From assembly GCA_002712575.1 (NCBI GenBank), contig PATZ01000050.1, positions 1-9,084 of the forward strand: a stretch of DNA of 9,084 bases, in the 5' to 3' direction. A program made the position numbers and the translations under genes. Shown piece after piece: positions 1 to 6,304 of this stretch. This DNA comes from Methanobacteriota archaeon (GTDB lineage Archaea > Thermoplasmatota > Poseidoniia > Poseidoniales > Thalassarchaeaceae). The notes beneath the pieces are model-generated. The model did not search any database. It saw nothing but the letters and a program-made list of their open reading frames with translations, and was not told where the DNA came from. Numbering within the stretch: the first letter of the stretch is position 1; each line of letters starts with the position of its first letter.

Positions 1-1097
1 CCTCCAATTATTGTTAATGCATCAGTTTCGATACACATATTCAGAATTTCAATAGTACCAAAAGCAAATCCTGTTCTTTCAAAGAATGAAGCAGGTCCAT
101 TCCATAGTATGCACTTTGAATTTAGAATAATTGGTCGTAAGTCCATCAAAGATTGAATGCCAACATCATAAATTGGGTATTCTGTAGGCAATTCATCTAA
201 CTTCATTGGAACTCTCTCTTCATTTATTTCAACGGCTAAATCAGATGGTAAAATCAACAAATCAAGATGTTTGTCAACTAATAATTGTGCTATTTTCCAA
301 GTCTTATCAAATGAATTGCCTAATGAATTGGTGATGAAGTCTTTATTTCTAGTGCCTATATCATACCCTTTTGCCCAAATCATCAAATTACCAACTACTC
401 CTACAAAGGCTATTTTGTCAATGATATTGCTTTGTATTAGGTTAAGCGCTACCTTGAGAGAATCGTCGGCCTTAGCACCACCAAGAATAGCTAAATATGG
501 ACGAGGAGGGTTATCTATTGCAATTCTTAAATTTGATAATTCGGCCATCATAAGATTGCCGGGGATACATGGTAACTTATTTGTGAAGCCTGTAAGCGTA
601 GGGGAGCTGCGATGAGCGGCAGCAAATGCATCTGTGACATACAAATCAGCTACAGAAGAAAGCTTGGAAACTATTTCAGAATTTTCAGTATCTTGCCAAT
701 TTTCATATATCTTACCATATTCTTCATTATGTTTTCTCATATTGTCTAAAAATAATATGTCCCCATTTACCATTTCTCTAATTTTACTTATTGTGGAATT
801 GCTACAAATATCTGGAATGAAAGTTATGGTACGATTTATTATTTGTGATAACCTATCACTATGTTGTGACATATCTGAAAAATCATCTTTACCTGGCCTT
901 GATTGATGTGCTAGAATAACAACTTTAGAATTGGAAAGTAATTCTAAAGTTGATTTTATCGTTCTTAATCTAGAGTCATCTAAAAGTGTTTTATCAACCG
1001 GATTAAGAGGAGAATTAACATCCACTCTATACAAGACCGTTTGCCCTTCTAAGTCGTAGGCATCCAGTGAAAGAACGCCTTGCACATTCGAAGCCAC
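1..1097 (-). CDS. pgk: Phosphoglycerate kinase, archaeal type (C-terminus cut off by window edge)
   Basis: Cytosolic enzyme interconverting 1,3-bisphosphoglycerate + ADP and 3-phosphoglycerate + ATP in glycolysis/gluconeogenesis. About 365 residues are present, and the frame stays open to base 1. Visible motifs in order: YRVDVNSPLN (substrate-binding N-domain), AHQSRPGKDDF (archaeal HQgRPG..DF form), YVTDAFAAAHRSSP, ILGGAKADDS, and LWNGPASFFERTGFAFGT in the nucleotide domain. It breaks off at LTIIGG, just before the expected GGG-containing C-terminal motif, so roughly 40 residues are missing. No ATG precedes the conserved start. A TGA lies 17 codons upstream of the GTG at 1097, so that GTG (M-A-S-N-V-Q-G) is my start; GTG 1085 is the alternative. 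I see no convincing Shine-Dalgarno. It is divergent from the M24 peptidase. The usual AGxLMEKEL motif reads PGNLMMAEL here. Confidence 0.95.
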   Translation of the reverse strand, partial: MASNVQGVLSLDAYDLEGQTVLYRVDVNSPLNPVDKTLLDDSRLRTIKSTLELLSNSKVVILAHQSRPGKDDFSDMSQHSDRLSQIINRTITFIPDICSNSTISKIREMVNGDILFLDNMRKHNEEYGKIYENWQDTENSEIVSKLSSVADLYVTDAFAAAHRSSPTLTGFTNKLPCIPGNLMMAELSNLRIAIDNPPRPYLAILGGAKADDSLKVALNLIQSNIIDKIAFVGVVGNLMIWAKGYDIGTRNKDFITNSLGNSFDKTWKIAQLLVDKHLDLLILPSDLAVEINEERVPMKLDELPTEYPIYDVGIQSLMDLRPIILNSKCILWNGPASFFERTGFAFGTIEILNMCIETDALTIIG

Positions 1098-1136
1098 GTG
1101 AGTCTTACATTTGGCCGTTGTGGAAGATAAGCATAC

Positions 1137-1148
1137 TCAAATAAACAA
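1137..1148. promoter_or_regulatory. Candidate shared TATA-like element between pgk and the M24 peptidase
   Basis: The 79-base gap between the two divergent genes has one AT-rich run, TCAAATAAACAA, read TTGTTTATTTGA on the other strand. Its centre is about 34 bases before the M24 ATG (1177) and about 46 bases before the pgk GTG (1097). With archaeal TATA-to-start spacing of about 25-27, this would give leaders of roughly 8 and 20 bases. Neither gene has a Shine-Dalgarno, which fits short leaders. The match to consensus is loose. Confidence 0.3.
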
Positions 1149-1176
1149 AAATGCTTTTTGCTTAGGATAATCAAGA

Positions 1177-2436
1177 ATGAATATGGATTGGGACGTGGGA
1201 CGTTTGAAGGGGCCCGAAAATCAAGATTGGAGAGTACCAGTTTCAGAACTTGAACATAGACAAAATCTGTTTTCTTCAAGATTATCTGCAGAGGGTATTG
1301 AATCTGCCTGGATTGATGATCCTGTTGAATTATATTGGTTGACTGGGGGTAGACAGAATTCTGTTATGTTGATAGGTGCTAAGGACTCTGAAATTGAAAA
1401 TCGCCATTGGGTTAGACAATCTGTAGAAAGAGCTAGGTTTGAAGCAGGTGAAGATGATGCTCCTCATGTTATAGAAAAACATCCTCGTATGAATGAGTTA
1501 GAAAAATCTCTAAAAAAATTAGGATGCAAAAAACGTCCCAGTTTATTATTATCAAAGATTCCTTATGAAAGATGGAATTTTATTAATAATAAATTTGGAA
1601 ATCTTGCCGGAAAATCTAAAGATTGTACAAATTTGATCTATAATTTAAGAGAAACAAAATCTGACTGGGAAATTACCATGCATAAAGAAAGTGGTAAAAT
1701 TAACAAAAAAATGTTTGAGACGATTAGAGAAAGGTGTGGTGAAGGAGATAGTGAAATAGGAATTGCAGCAATTGCGGATGAAGTGAGTAGGTCTGCAGGT
1801 TTTGGAGGAAGAATTAGAATGAGAAAATGGCCAATGGATTGTGATAGGGTTGTAATAGCTGCTGGAAAATCAGGTGCAGTTCCTTCATATTTTGATTCAG
1901 CAATTGGTGGCCTTGGAACAAGTCCAATATCATCATTAGGAGCAGGATTTGCTAAAGTTAACAAAAATGAGCCGGTACTAATAGATATTGTTCACTTGCA
2001 TAGAGGTTATGTTTCTGATTGTACTAGAATTTTTAGTAGTGGAAAATTATCTCAACAATGGATTCAAAGATTAGAAGATATGGAAGAAATTAGTAAAACT
2101 GTGGTGAATTGTTTAGGAGATGGAGAAGATTGTTCTAAGGCTTGGGAAGTCGGATATTTGATGGCTAATGAAATGGGCTATTCAGATAACCTGATGGGAA
2201 TGAAGCCGGAACAAGCAAAATTTCTAGGTCATTCAGTAGGTTTAGAATTAGATGAGACTCCTGTAGTAGCGAAAGGTTTTGACAGGCCTCTTGAGTTTGG
2301 AGGAACTATGGCAATTGAACCAAAAGTAATCTATAAAGATGGAGCAATAGGTATAGAAGATACATGGGTCAGAACTGAAAATGGCATGGAGTGTCTAACT
2401 ATGGGAAAGAAATTTCCTGCAATAACTGAGTGGTAA
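1177..2436 (+). CDS. M24-family metallopeptidase (Xaa-Pro aminopeptidase/dipeptidase-like)
   Basis: Probable cytosolic dinuclear-metal peptidase of 419 residues. Residues ~20-165 form a creatinase-type N-terminal domain (YWLTGG around 53-58). The linker R-E-T-K-S-D-W-E-I at 158-166 matches the usual hinge. Residues ~165-419 are the pita-bread catalytic domain, with all five expected metal ligands visible: D270 (VLIDIVHLHRGY), D281 (SDCTRIF), H352 (FLGHSVGLELDETP), E381 (MAIEPKV) and E394 (GIEDTWV). This predicts an active enzyme rather than a binding-only homologue. The site that is usually His in proline-specific members (PHY) is Ser237 (VPSYF), so substrate preference is uncertain; Xaa-Pro cleavage is inferred from the family only. 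The ATG at 1177 is used and ATG 1183 is equally possible; neither has a Shine-Dalgarno. The stop is followed 2 bases later by the next ORF, suggesting an operon. Confidence 0.88.
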   Translation: MNMDWDVGRLKGPENQDWRVPVSELEHRQNLFSSRLSAEGIESAWIDDPVELYWLTGGRQNSVMLIGAKDSEIENRHWVRQSVERARFEAGEDDAPHVIEKHPRMNELEKSLKKLGCKKRPSLLLSKIPYERWNFINNKFGNLAGKSKDCTNLIYNLRETKSDWEITMHKESGKINKKMFETIRERCGEGDSEIGIAAIADEVSRSAGFGGRIRMRKWPMDCDRVVIAAGKSGAVPSYFDSAIGGLGTSPISSLGAGFAKVNKNEPVLIDIVHLHRGYVSDCTRIFSSGKLSQQWIQRLEDMEEISKTVVNCLGDGEDCSKAWEVGYLMANEMGYSDNLMGMKPEQAKFLGHSVGLELDETPVVAKGFDRPLEFGGTMAIEPKVIYKDGAIGIEDTWVRTENGMECLTMGKKFPAITEW

Positions 2437-2438
2437 AA

Positions 2439-2732
2439 ATGACTAAAGCGAAGAAGATTGCACAAAAAGGATTAGCAAAAATCCTCAGAAATAGAAAAGA
2501 GGCACATGGCAAATATATTACTGATGAAGATATTCTTAAAGGAGTGGAAGTAAGTGATGCAGGAAATATAGATTTATGGATCTGTCCACCTCATCCTCAT
2601 TGTCCGTGTTGTTTAGATGGATTAATAGAGCTTAGAAATGAAGTTAATGATCATAAAAATATCCTTGCTTGTCATATAGAAATAATCGGAGTCCCTCAAT
2701 CAGAAAGATGGACAGCAGCAGTAAATGAATGA
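2439..2732 (+). CDS. Unknown 97-residue protein with a dense Cys/His cluster
   Basis: I do not recognise a family. The frame opens at a GTG at 2430, overlapping the M24 stop, but the ATG at 2439, 2 bases after that stop, is the more likely start and gives 97 residues. The first ~25 residues are basic and helical (KAKKIAQKG.AKILRNRKEA). The centre holds C49-P-P-H-P-H54-C55-P-C57-C58, and C78-H79 follows about 20 residues later. Eight potential metal ligands in so short a protein suggest zinc or another metal site. There is no signal peptide or membrane segment. Tight spacing with the peptidase gene implies co-transcription and perhaps a linked role, but nothing in the sequence assigns one. Clean codon structure and a well-formed stop argue that it is a real gene. 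Confidence 0.7.
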   Translation: MTKAKKIAQKGLAKILRNRKEAHGKYITDEDILKGVEVSDAGNIDLWICPPHPHCPCCLDGLIELRNEVNDHKNILACHIEIIGVPQSERWTAAVNE

Positions 2733-2737
2733 AACAA

Positions 2738-2887
2738 TTATGCTTTTTTCCCAATATTCTCTTGCCTTTCTTCAACTTCTTTTAACTTGGATTTAATTTT
2801 CTTATAAAGCCACCAAACAGAGATAGAAAGACCAACTATAACAATGAGTAAATTTTTGATGAAAATTGGTTCTGTCCAGGTTGACAT
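2738..2887 (-). CDS. Small single-span membrane protein (49 residues), unknown function
   Basis: Complete short ORF, ATG at 2887 to TAA at 2738. Residues 1-10 are polar (MSTWTEPIFI). Residues ~11-28 are a hydrophobic span (NLLIVIVGLSISVWW). Residues ~29-48 are a highly charged, probably helical tail rich in K and E. By the positive-inside rule the tail (YKKIKSK) should be cytoplasmic. A Shine-Dalgarno-like GGGAG lies 7 bases before the ATG. The start is only 13 bases past the ferredoxin stop, and the stop is 5 bases from the convergent 97-residue ORF, so it fills exactly the otherwise empty gap. It is likely the last gene of the minus-strand run. A membrane anchor or partner for the ferredoxin is conceivable, but that is inference from position only. 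Confidence 0.6.
   Translation of the reverse strand: MSTWTEPIFIKNLLIVIVGLSISVWWLYKKIKSKLKEVEERQENIGKKA
2744..2749 (+). terminator. Candidate oligo-T terminator after the M24 operon
   Basis: Six consecutive T residues start 12 bases after the stop of the 97-residue protein, and the following ~45 bases are T-rich. Archaeal polymerase terminates on such runs without needing a hairpin. The run also lies in the 3' end of the convergent minus-strand small ORF, where it encodes Lys-Lys. Confidence 0.4.
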
Positions 2888-2900
2888 AATGTAACTCCCA

Positions 2901-3200
2901 TTATAGTGGAGGTATTACATCTATTTCACAGGCACCCTCTGGAATCATACAACAGGACAGGAATCCTCCTTCCTTTACCAAATAATCATCAAGTCCGGGT
3001 GGTAATTCGTCAGGATATTGAATTTGACCTTTCTTTAGTCTGACCAGACAAGTACCACACGTTCCTGAAGTACAATTTGTAGGAATATCGACTCCGGCAT
3101 TAATGGCCATCTCTACAACAGTAAGGTTAGGATCTTTTTTGATAATTCCTAATGGTAAATTACCTCTAAAAAATCGTATAATATCTTTTTTTTGTTTCAT
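2901..3200 (-). CDS. Plant/mammalian-type [2Fe-2S] ferredoxin
   Basis: A 99-residue soluble electron carrier with the beta-grasp ferredoxin pattern. Cluster ligands are C43, C48 and C51 (C-TSGT-C-GT-C) and C83 (FLSCCMIPEG), which is the expected C-x4-C-x2-C...C layout. C84 takes the position that is often Gln. The stretch VVEMAINAGVDIPTNC is the typical helix leading into the cluster loop, and the C-terminal strand CEIDVIPPL closes the fold. Length is normal for the family. The start is supported by GAGG 7 bases upstream of the ATG, overlapping the stop of the preceding HhH/zinc gene (9-base gap), so the two are co-transcribed. The redox partner is unknown; no reductase or oxygenase gene is in the window. 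Confidence 0.9.
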   Translation of the reverse strand: MKQKKDIIRFFRGNLPLGIIKKDPNLTVVEMAINAGVDIPTNCTSGTCGTCLVRLKKGQIQYPDELPPGLDDYLVKEGGFLSCCMIPEGACEIDVIPPL

Positions 3201-3209
3201 GAATGAGCC

Positions 3210-4301
3210 TCAACGGTCTTCCCATCGTGTCCATCTCCCAGTTTGTTTATTGAAGTATAAACCGGCCTTTTTCATCCATTTATTGAACTTAGTTGCACCA
3301 GCCCCAGTAGCAATAATGAATTCTTCTCTATGTTCCTGTGCCTGAATATATCCCTTTTCTGAAATGGTTTGATCTATCCATTCGTCAATACTAATTAATG
3401 TACCTGAGAGTGTACTCTCTTCAATCGCTTTTTCTAATTTCTTGGCTGATGCTCCGGTCTTCTTTACATCTCTTGCTATTAAATCTTCAATGTTAGATGA
3501 TTGTTTTTTAATTGGTGGTTTCATTACAGTCAGTCTTGGCTTGATATTAGGATCTAATTTTATCCTAGAACCATTACTTAGTCTATTTTCTACCGCTTGT
3601 GCCATCGGAGAGAGAAACTCTTCTTCACAATCCCAACAAATAAATCTAAAATCAGTCATATCATCCAAAATACTACTACCTCTTGGATCCATTTCATCGC
3701 CACAATGTGGGCATGCGTGAAGACAAAGTATTGGAGCAATTTTTCTTCTAAAATCAACAATATCCTGAGGAGTACCGGATAATTCCAACATTTCATGATC
3801 TCTTGCAGCTTCTAATCCTCTAGTTTCGAGTTGATCTCTAAGTTTAGATTGTTGTTCGACTTTTGATTCATCATCCAATGTGTTTTCTAATTTAACAATA
3901 AGTTCTATAGTCTTGCCAAGTCTATTCATAACTAATTTTTTATTTCTAAAAGATTCAACACGTGCAAGCCTCAATTGTTCCTTCTTTTCTAGTAATTCTC
4001 CGTGAATATCATGTAATTGGCGTTTGAAACGCTTTTCATCAATTTTGTCGACCTTTTTAGTAGTACCATCTGATAATACATCCGCCAGATATCGTTGTTT
4101 GCTTTGAGAACGTGGACCAGAAATAACTGCATCAAGAACAGATTTGGCGATTTCCTTTTTTAAACCATAATTATTGATTAAAGTCTCTGTATCTAGATCT
4201 TTTAAATCGCCAACTTTAATTCCTCCATCTGAAAGAATTTGTGCAGTATTTTCATCTATACCACGACGTAATAATGCTAGATAAGTATCTTTTTTTGCCA
4301 T
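3210..4301 (-). CDS. Unknown protein: N-terminal helix-hairpin-helix, coiled-coil, zinc ribbon
   Basis: 363 residues with no family I can name. Residues ~8-60 look like a helix-hairpin-helix repeat of the RecA-N/alpha-CTD kind (RGIDENTAQILSDGGIKV...LINNYGLKKEIAKSVL), typical of nucleic-acid binding. Residues ~85-175 are charged and helical and probably form a coiled coil. A zinc ribbon follows, with C197-P-H-C200 and C222-W-D-C225, and C193 and H195 close by. Residues 240-300 are basic and linker-like. The C-terminus (~305-363) is a conserved-looking helical and aromatic module ending in FNKQTGRWTRWEDR. A DNA- or RNA-binding role is inferred from the HhH plus zinc ribbon. The ATG is preceded by GAGGGG 5 bases upstream. 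It lies after ksgA and 9 bases before the ferredoxin, in one transcriptional direction. Confidence 0.8.
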   Translation of the reverse strand: MAKKDTYLALLRRGIDENTAQILSDGGIKVGDLKDLDTETLINNYGLKKEIAKSVLDAVISGPRSQSKQRYLADVLSDGTTKKVDKIDEKRFKRQLHDIHGELLEKKEQLRLARVESFRNKKLVMNRLGKTIELIVKLENTLDDESKVEQQSKLRDQLETRGLEAARDHEMLELSGTPQDIVDFRRKIAPILCLHACPHCGDEMDPRGSSILDDMTDFRFICWDCEEEFLSPMAQAVENRLSNGSRIKLDPNIKPRLTVMKPPIKKQSSNIEDLIARDVKKTGASAKKLEKAIEESTLSGTLISIDEWIDQTISEKGYIQAQEHREEFIIATGAGATKFNKWMKKAGLYFNKQTGRWTRWEDR

Positions 4302-4310
4302 GCCAACCCC

Positions 4311-4364
4311 TCAGTTTGGGCGACCTAGTAGTGGTTCGCCGCACCCACCGCACCATGGGTTCAT
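4311..4364 (-). CDS. Possible 17-residue CxxC micro-ORF in the leader of the HhH/zinc gene
   Basis: Within the 99-base gap after ksgA there is a complete ATG-to-TGA frame reading MNPWCGGCGEPLLGRPN. C5-x-x-C8 followed by G-x-P-L is the shape of one zinc-ribbon knuckle. The stop TGA overlaps the GAGGGG Shine-Dalgarno of the next gene, an arrangement that often signals translational coupling. It is much richer in GC than its surroundings. It may be a real peptide, a leader peptide, or the N-terminal remnant of a frameshifted zinc ribbon. It lacks its own clear Shine-Dalgarno, and a chance ORF of this length is easily possible. Confidence 0.3.
   Translation of the reverse strand: MNPWCGGCGEPLLGRPN
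4319..4340 (-). promoter_or_regulatory. Leader stem-loop upstream of the HhH/zinc gene
   Basis: Read on the minus strand, GGCGAACC - ACTACTA - GGTCGCC pairs as a 7-bp stem with one bulged A and a 7-base loop. Nearly all pairs are G-C, in a genome that is otherwise AT-rich. It ends about 8 bases before the GAGGGG Shine-Dalgarno. It overlaps the possible micro-ORF, so coding and structure are competing explanations for the GC-rich stretch. Confidence 0.4.
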
Positions 4365-4390
4365 GTATCAAGTCGTGGTAAGAATGAGTC

Positions 4391-4396
4391 AAAAAA
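4391..4396 (-). terminator. Candidate oligo-T terminator just after ksgA
   Basis: On the minus strand a run of six T residues (GCATTTTTTGAC) begins 4 bases after the ksgA stop. This fits archaeal T-run termination and would make the downstream HhH/zinc - ferredoxin - membrane protein genes a partly separate unit. Read-through is equally possible because no strong TATA box follows it. Confidence 0.35.
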
Positions 4397-4400
4397 TGCA

Positions 4401-5306
4401 CTAATTTGAAGATATTGTATTAGTCAAGATAACCCAATGTTCAGGTTCGAGATCTTCTGGACGAAGGTTTGGCCAATCTTCGGGTAAATTATCAACAGTT
4501 CTACTGAAAACATTTAGAATAGTTTTATTCCATTTTTCTTTATGCCATCCCTTTACTCTATTCAATCTCTTCGGGGGCTTAGAAAGTGAAGTACGTATTT
4601 TTCTCCTTCTATTTGAAAAACAATGTTTTACTATTATTCTGAATAATTTTCTATTGATAATTGATAATTTATTTCTCATTGTTGGCAATAATGTTACCAA
4701 TCTTGAATTTACTCCGGGTGCAGGACTAAAACAATTAGAAGGAACTTTTCTATCTAGATAAACATCAAAATCTAGCCATAAAGACATTCCTAATGGTCCA
4801 CGTGTATCAAATCTTTTCATTGCCATTCTTTCAGCAAATTCGTCTTGAACGAGTAATATAATAATCGATATTGGATTAATCAGGTGATGATTTTGAATTT
4901 TTTCTAATGCTGGGCTGGAAATTTGATAAGGTAAATTGGAAATTAAATGAGTAATATCACTTGGCCAATTTCCAATTAATGCATCTTGTTTATTCAATAC
5001 GAATCTATCGTCTAAATTTGGAAATACTCTTTTTAGGTGAGAAACTGTTTCATCATCTATCTCTAAAGCAGTCAATCTAGCATTAGATCGTAATAATTCT
5101 AAGGTTAATGATCCAGGGCCTGGGCCTATTTCTAATATATGAGACTGGGAAGTTATTGGTTTTTCGAATTCTCTGGCTATTTCTATAGATCGTGAAATAA
5201 TATTTTCATCAACTAAGAAATGCTGACCTAATGATTTCTGAGGCTTTATCCTATCCCGTAACAAATCTACAAGAAGGCGAGCATCTAGATCATTGAATTG
5301 TGTCAT
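4401..5306 (-). CDS. ksgA: 16S rRNA (adenine-N6,N6) dimethyltransferase KsgA/Dim1
   Basis: SAM-dependent enzyme that dimethylates the two adjacent adenines in the 3'-terminal helix of 16S rRNA during small-subunit maturation. Motifs in order: KSLGQHFLVD (24-33), SAM-binding EIGPGPGSLT (59-68), LEID acidic loop (81-84), DAL (108-110), catalytic NLPYQIS (124-130), FSPAPGVNS substrate-side motif (193-201) and the basic FSNRRRKIRTSL (230-241). At 301 residues it is slightly longer than the ~270 usual for bacterial and archaeal members. The C-terminal extension is W-rich (GWHKEKW, DWPNLRPEDLEPEHW). The ATG is 3 bases after the DUF655 stop, with only a weak TGAT-type upstream match, so translational coupling is likely. 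Pairing with a DUF655 gene is a known euryarchaeal arrangement. Confidence 0.96.
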   Translation of the reverse strand: MTQFNDLDARLLVDLLRDRIKPQKSLGQHFLVDENIISRSIEIAREFEKPITSQSHILEIGPGPGSLTLELLRSNARLTALEIDDETVSHLKRVFPNLDDRFVLNKQDALIGNWPSDITHLISNLPYQISSPALEKIQNHHLINPISIIILLVQDEFAERMAMKRFDTRGPLGMSLWLDFDVYLDRKVPSNCFSPAPGVNSRLVTLLPTMRNKLSIINRKLFRIIVKHCFSNRRRKIRTSLSKPPKRLNRVKGWHKEKWNKTILNVFSRTVDNLPEDWPNLRPEDLEPEHWVILTNTISSN

Positions 5307-5309
5307 AAA

Positions 5310-5870
5310 TCATACGCCGGTTCGAAGTAATAGATCAAGTAAACGTGGCTCCTGAATAGAATCTTCCATCTCGATTACATATCTTTCTGCAAGTAGTTTG
5401 ACAGAATCGATAGAACATTTTTCATCTATATCATCAAAATTTTCCCATCCAATCATTCCTCTAGATTGTACCATTTGTTGAGCCTTAGATTTACCAATAG
5501 ATGGCAATAGTTGGAAAGAATGGACTTTTAGTGAAATATTATTTGCCCTATTGAAAAAACTTAGATGATTATCTGGAGTATTTCTTATTTCGTTCATTAT
5601 TGCTTCAACTAATTCAGATTGAGTTGTTGATGAGATATCTTTGTAACGGATTTCAGAGATTGGACCGATTTTTTCAGAAGGTAAAACTATAATCTCACCA
5701 CTTGATACTATATCATCATTTAGTCTGGCCTTGACTAAATACAATGAAGGTGATGTAAGCGCCTCTACTTCATTACCAAAAGGTCTTTTTTCTAAAATAT
5801 CTAATATTCTAATACTATTTTCTGAATGGAAAACGTCCTCTGCGGGGTCGGATTGTTTCCTAGGTAGCAT
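5310..5870 (-). CDS. DUF655 protein with helix-hairpin-helix (putative RNA/DNA-binding)
   Basis: Archaea-specific protein, 186 residues from the ATG at 5870. The N-terminal ~90 residues carry the OB-like strand region (LYLVKARLNDD, GEIIVLPSE) and the SE/QSEL segment leading to AIMNEIRNTPDNHLSFFNRANNISLKVHSFQLLPSIGKSKAQQMV. The final part of that stretch is the DUF655 signature: FFNrA, then RLH-like KVHSF, then LLPxIGK as the HhH hairpin. GMIGWENFDDID matches the FesFeDi segment that follows. A GTG at 5879 would add three residues. I prefer ATG 5870 because GTGAT lies 4 bases upstream of it, like the GGTGAT of the rpl21e and pus10 starts. Function is unproven; its fixed place beside ksgA, rpoF and L21e suggests ribosome or RNA metabolism. 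Confidence 0.88.
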   Translation of the reverse strand: MLPRKQSDPAEDVFHSENSIRILDILEKRPFGNEVEALTSPSLYLVKARLNDDIVSSGEIIVLPSEKIGPISEIRYKDISSTTQSELVEAIMNEIRNTPDNHLSFFNRANNISLKVHSFQLLPSIGKSKAQQMVQSRGMIGWENFDDIDEKCSIDSVKLLAERYVIEMEDSIQEPRLLDLLLRTGV

Positions 5871-5874
5871 ATAT

Positions 5875-5879
5875 ATCAC
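5875..5879 (-). promoter_or_regulatory. Ribosome binding site deciding the DUF655 start
   Basis: Minus-strand GTGAT, 4 bases before ATG 5870, matches the end of the GGAGGTGAT consensus complementary to the 16S 3' tail. It occupies the alternative GTG start codon itself, which argues against that GTG as the initiator. Confidence 0.5.
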
Positions 5880-5931
5880 GTCTCTCTGAAGGGTTCTACC
5901 TGATGAATATGAGCATTATTATTGGAGATTA

Positions 5932-5944
5932 TTTATTATTTATA
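5932..5944 (-). promoter_or_regulatory. Weak TATA-like run before the DUF655-ksgA pair
   Basis: The minus strand around the rpoF stop reads TTATAAATAATAAA, at the start of the only 60-base gap in this part of the cluster. It sits about 65-70 bases before the DUF655 ATG, so it would give a leader of about 40 bases. It could be an internal promoter, or simply AT-rich codons and stop context. Confidence 0.25.
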
Positions 5945-6302
5945 ACACATGTTGTTTGATTGTATCGATTAAAGCTTCAATTTCTGAAGTATCCATGGCT
6001 ATTCTTTTACTTGCAATTACAACTCTAATATCTGCGACGGACATAGGGCATAATTCTGCTATCTTTGCTCCGATTTCAGGATACTGAATTAATTTTTCGT
6101 TTTTCATTAATTCTTCATAAAGCGCTTTGAAAACTTTAGACTCTGTTTTAAGATTCCCTGTAGGATGGCCTTGTCCACTAGCAGCCCATTCTGCATGCTG
6201 TAAAGCCATTGTTTGCTCATAAGACAGTTCTCCACGTCTTTTTTGTGCATCTAGTAGTAAGTCTCTTACTGTAGCAACATCAACAAATTCTTCTTCTGAC
6301 AT
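5940..6302 (-). CDS. rpoF: DNA-directed RNA polymerase subunit F (Rpo4/Rpb4 homologue)
   Basis: 120 residues, the usual size for archaeal RpoF. It pairs with RpoE (Rpo7) to form the stalk of RNA polymerase, which binds emerging RNA and aids open-complex formation and processivity. Visible family features: an N-terminal VATVRDLLLDAQKR helix, GELSYEQTMALQHAEWAA (the elsyeq..al.ha segment), a central KALYEELMKNEKL and the HRDC-like C-terminal bundle AAKIAELCPMSVADIRVVIASKR followed by IEALIDTIKQHV. The start follows the L21e stop by 2 bases. Its Shine-Dalgarno GAGGGA lies inside the last L21e codons and stop, so the two are translationally coupled. The 60-base gap downstream before DUF655 is AT-rich. 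E. coli-like promoters are absent, as expected. Confidence 0.94.
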   Translation of the reverse strand: MSEEEFVDVATVRDLLLDAQKRRGELSYEQTMALQHAEWAASGQGHPTGNLKTESKVFKALYEELMKNEKLIQYPEIGAKIAELCPMSVADIRVVIASKRIAMDTSEIEALIDTIKQHVL

Positions 6303-6304
6303 AA

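Noticed and set aside
271..906. Two plus-strand open frames of 114 and 90 codons
   Set aside because: They lie wholly opposite the well-supported phosphoglycerate kinase gene and show no recognisable protein features.
1146..1160. CAAAAA-TGC-TTTTTG inverted repeat
   Set aside because: It lies between divergent genes, where a terminator is not needed, and a simple A/T repeat of this size is expected by chance in AT-rich DNA.
1638..1964. Minus-strand open frame of 108 codons
   Set aside because: It is antisense to the catalytic domain of the M24 peptidase, whose metal-ligand motifs are intact.
4317..4360. tRNA-like GGTTCGCC followed by CACCA on the plus strand, next to ksgA
   Set aside because: No acceptor stem, D-arm or anticodon arm can be drawn, and the would-be T-stem does not pair.
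4302..4400. C/D-box guide RNA in the same gap (CTGA at its 3' end on the minus strand)
   Set aside because: No RTGATGA C box lies at a sensible distance; the CTGA is explained by a stop codon plus Shine-Dalgarno.
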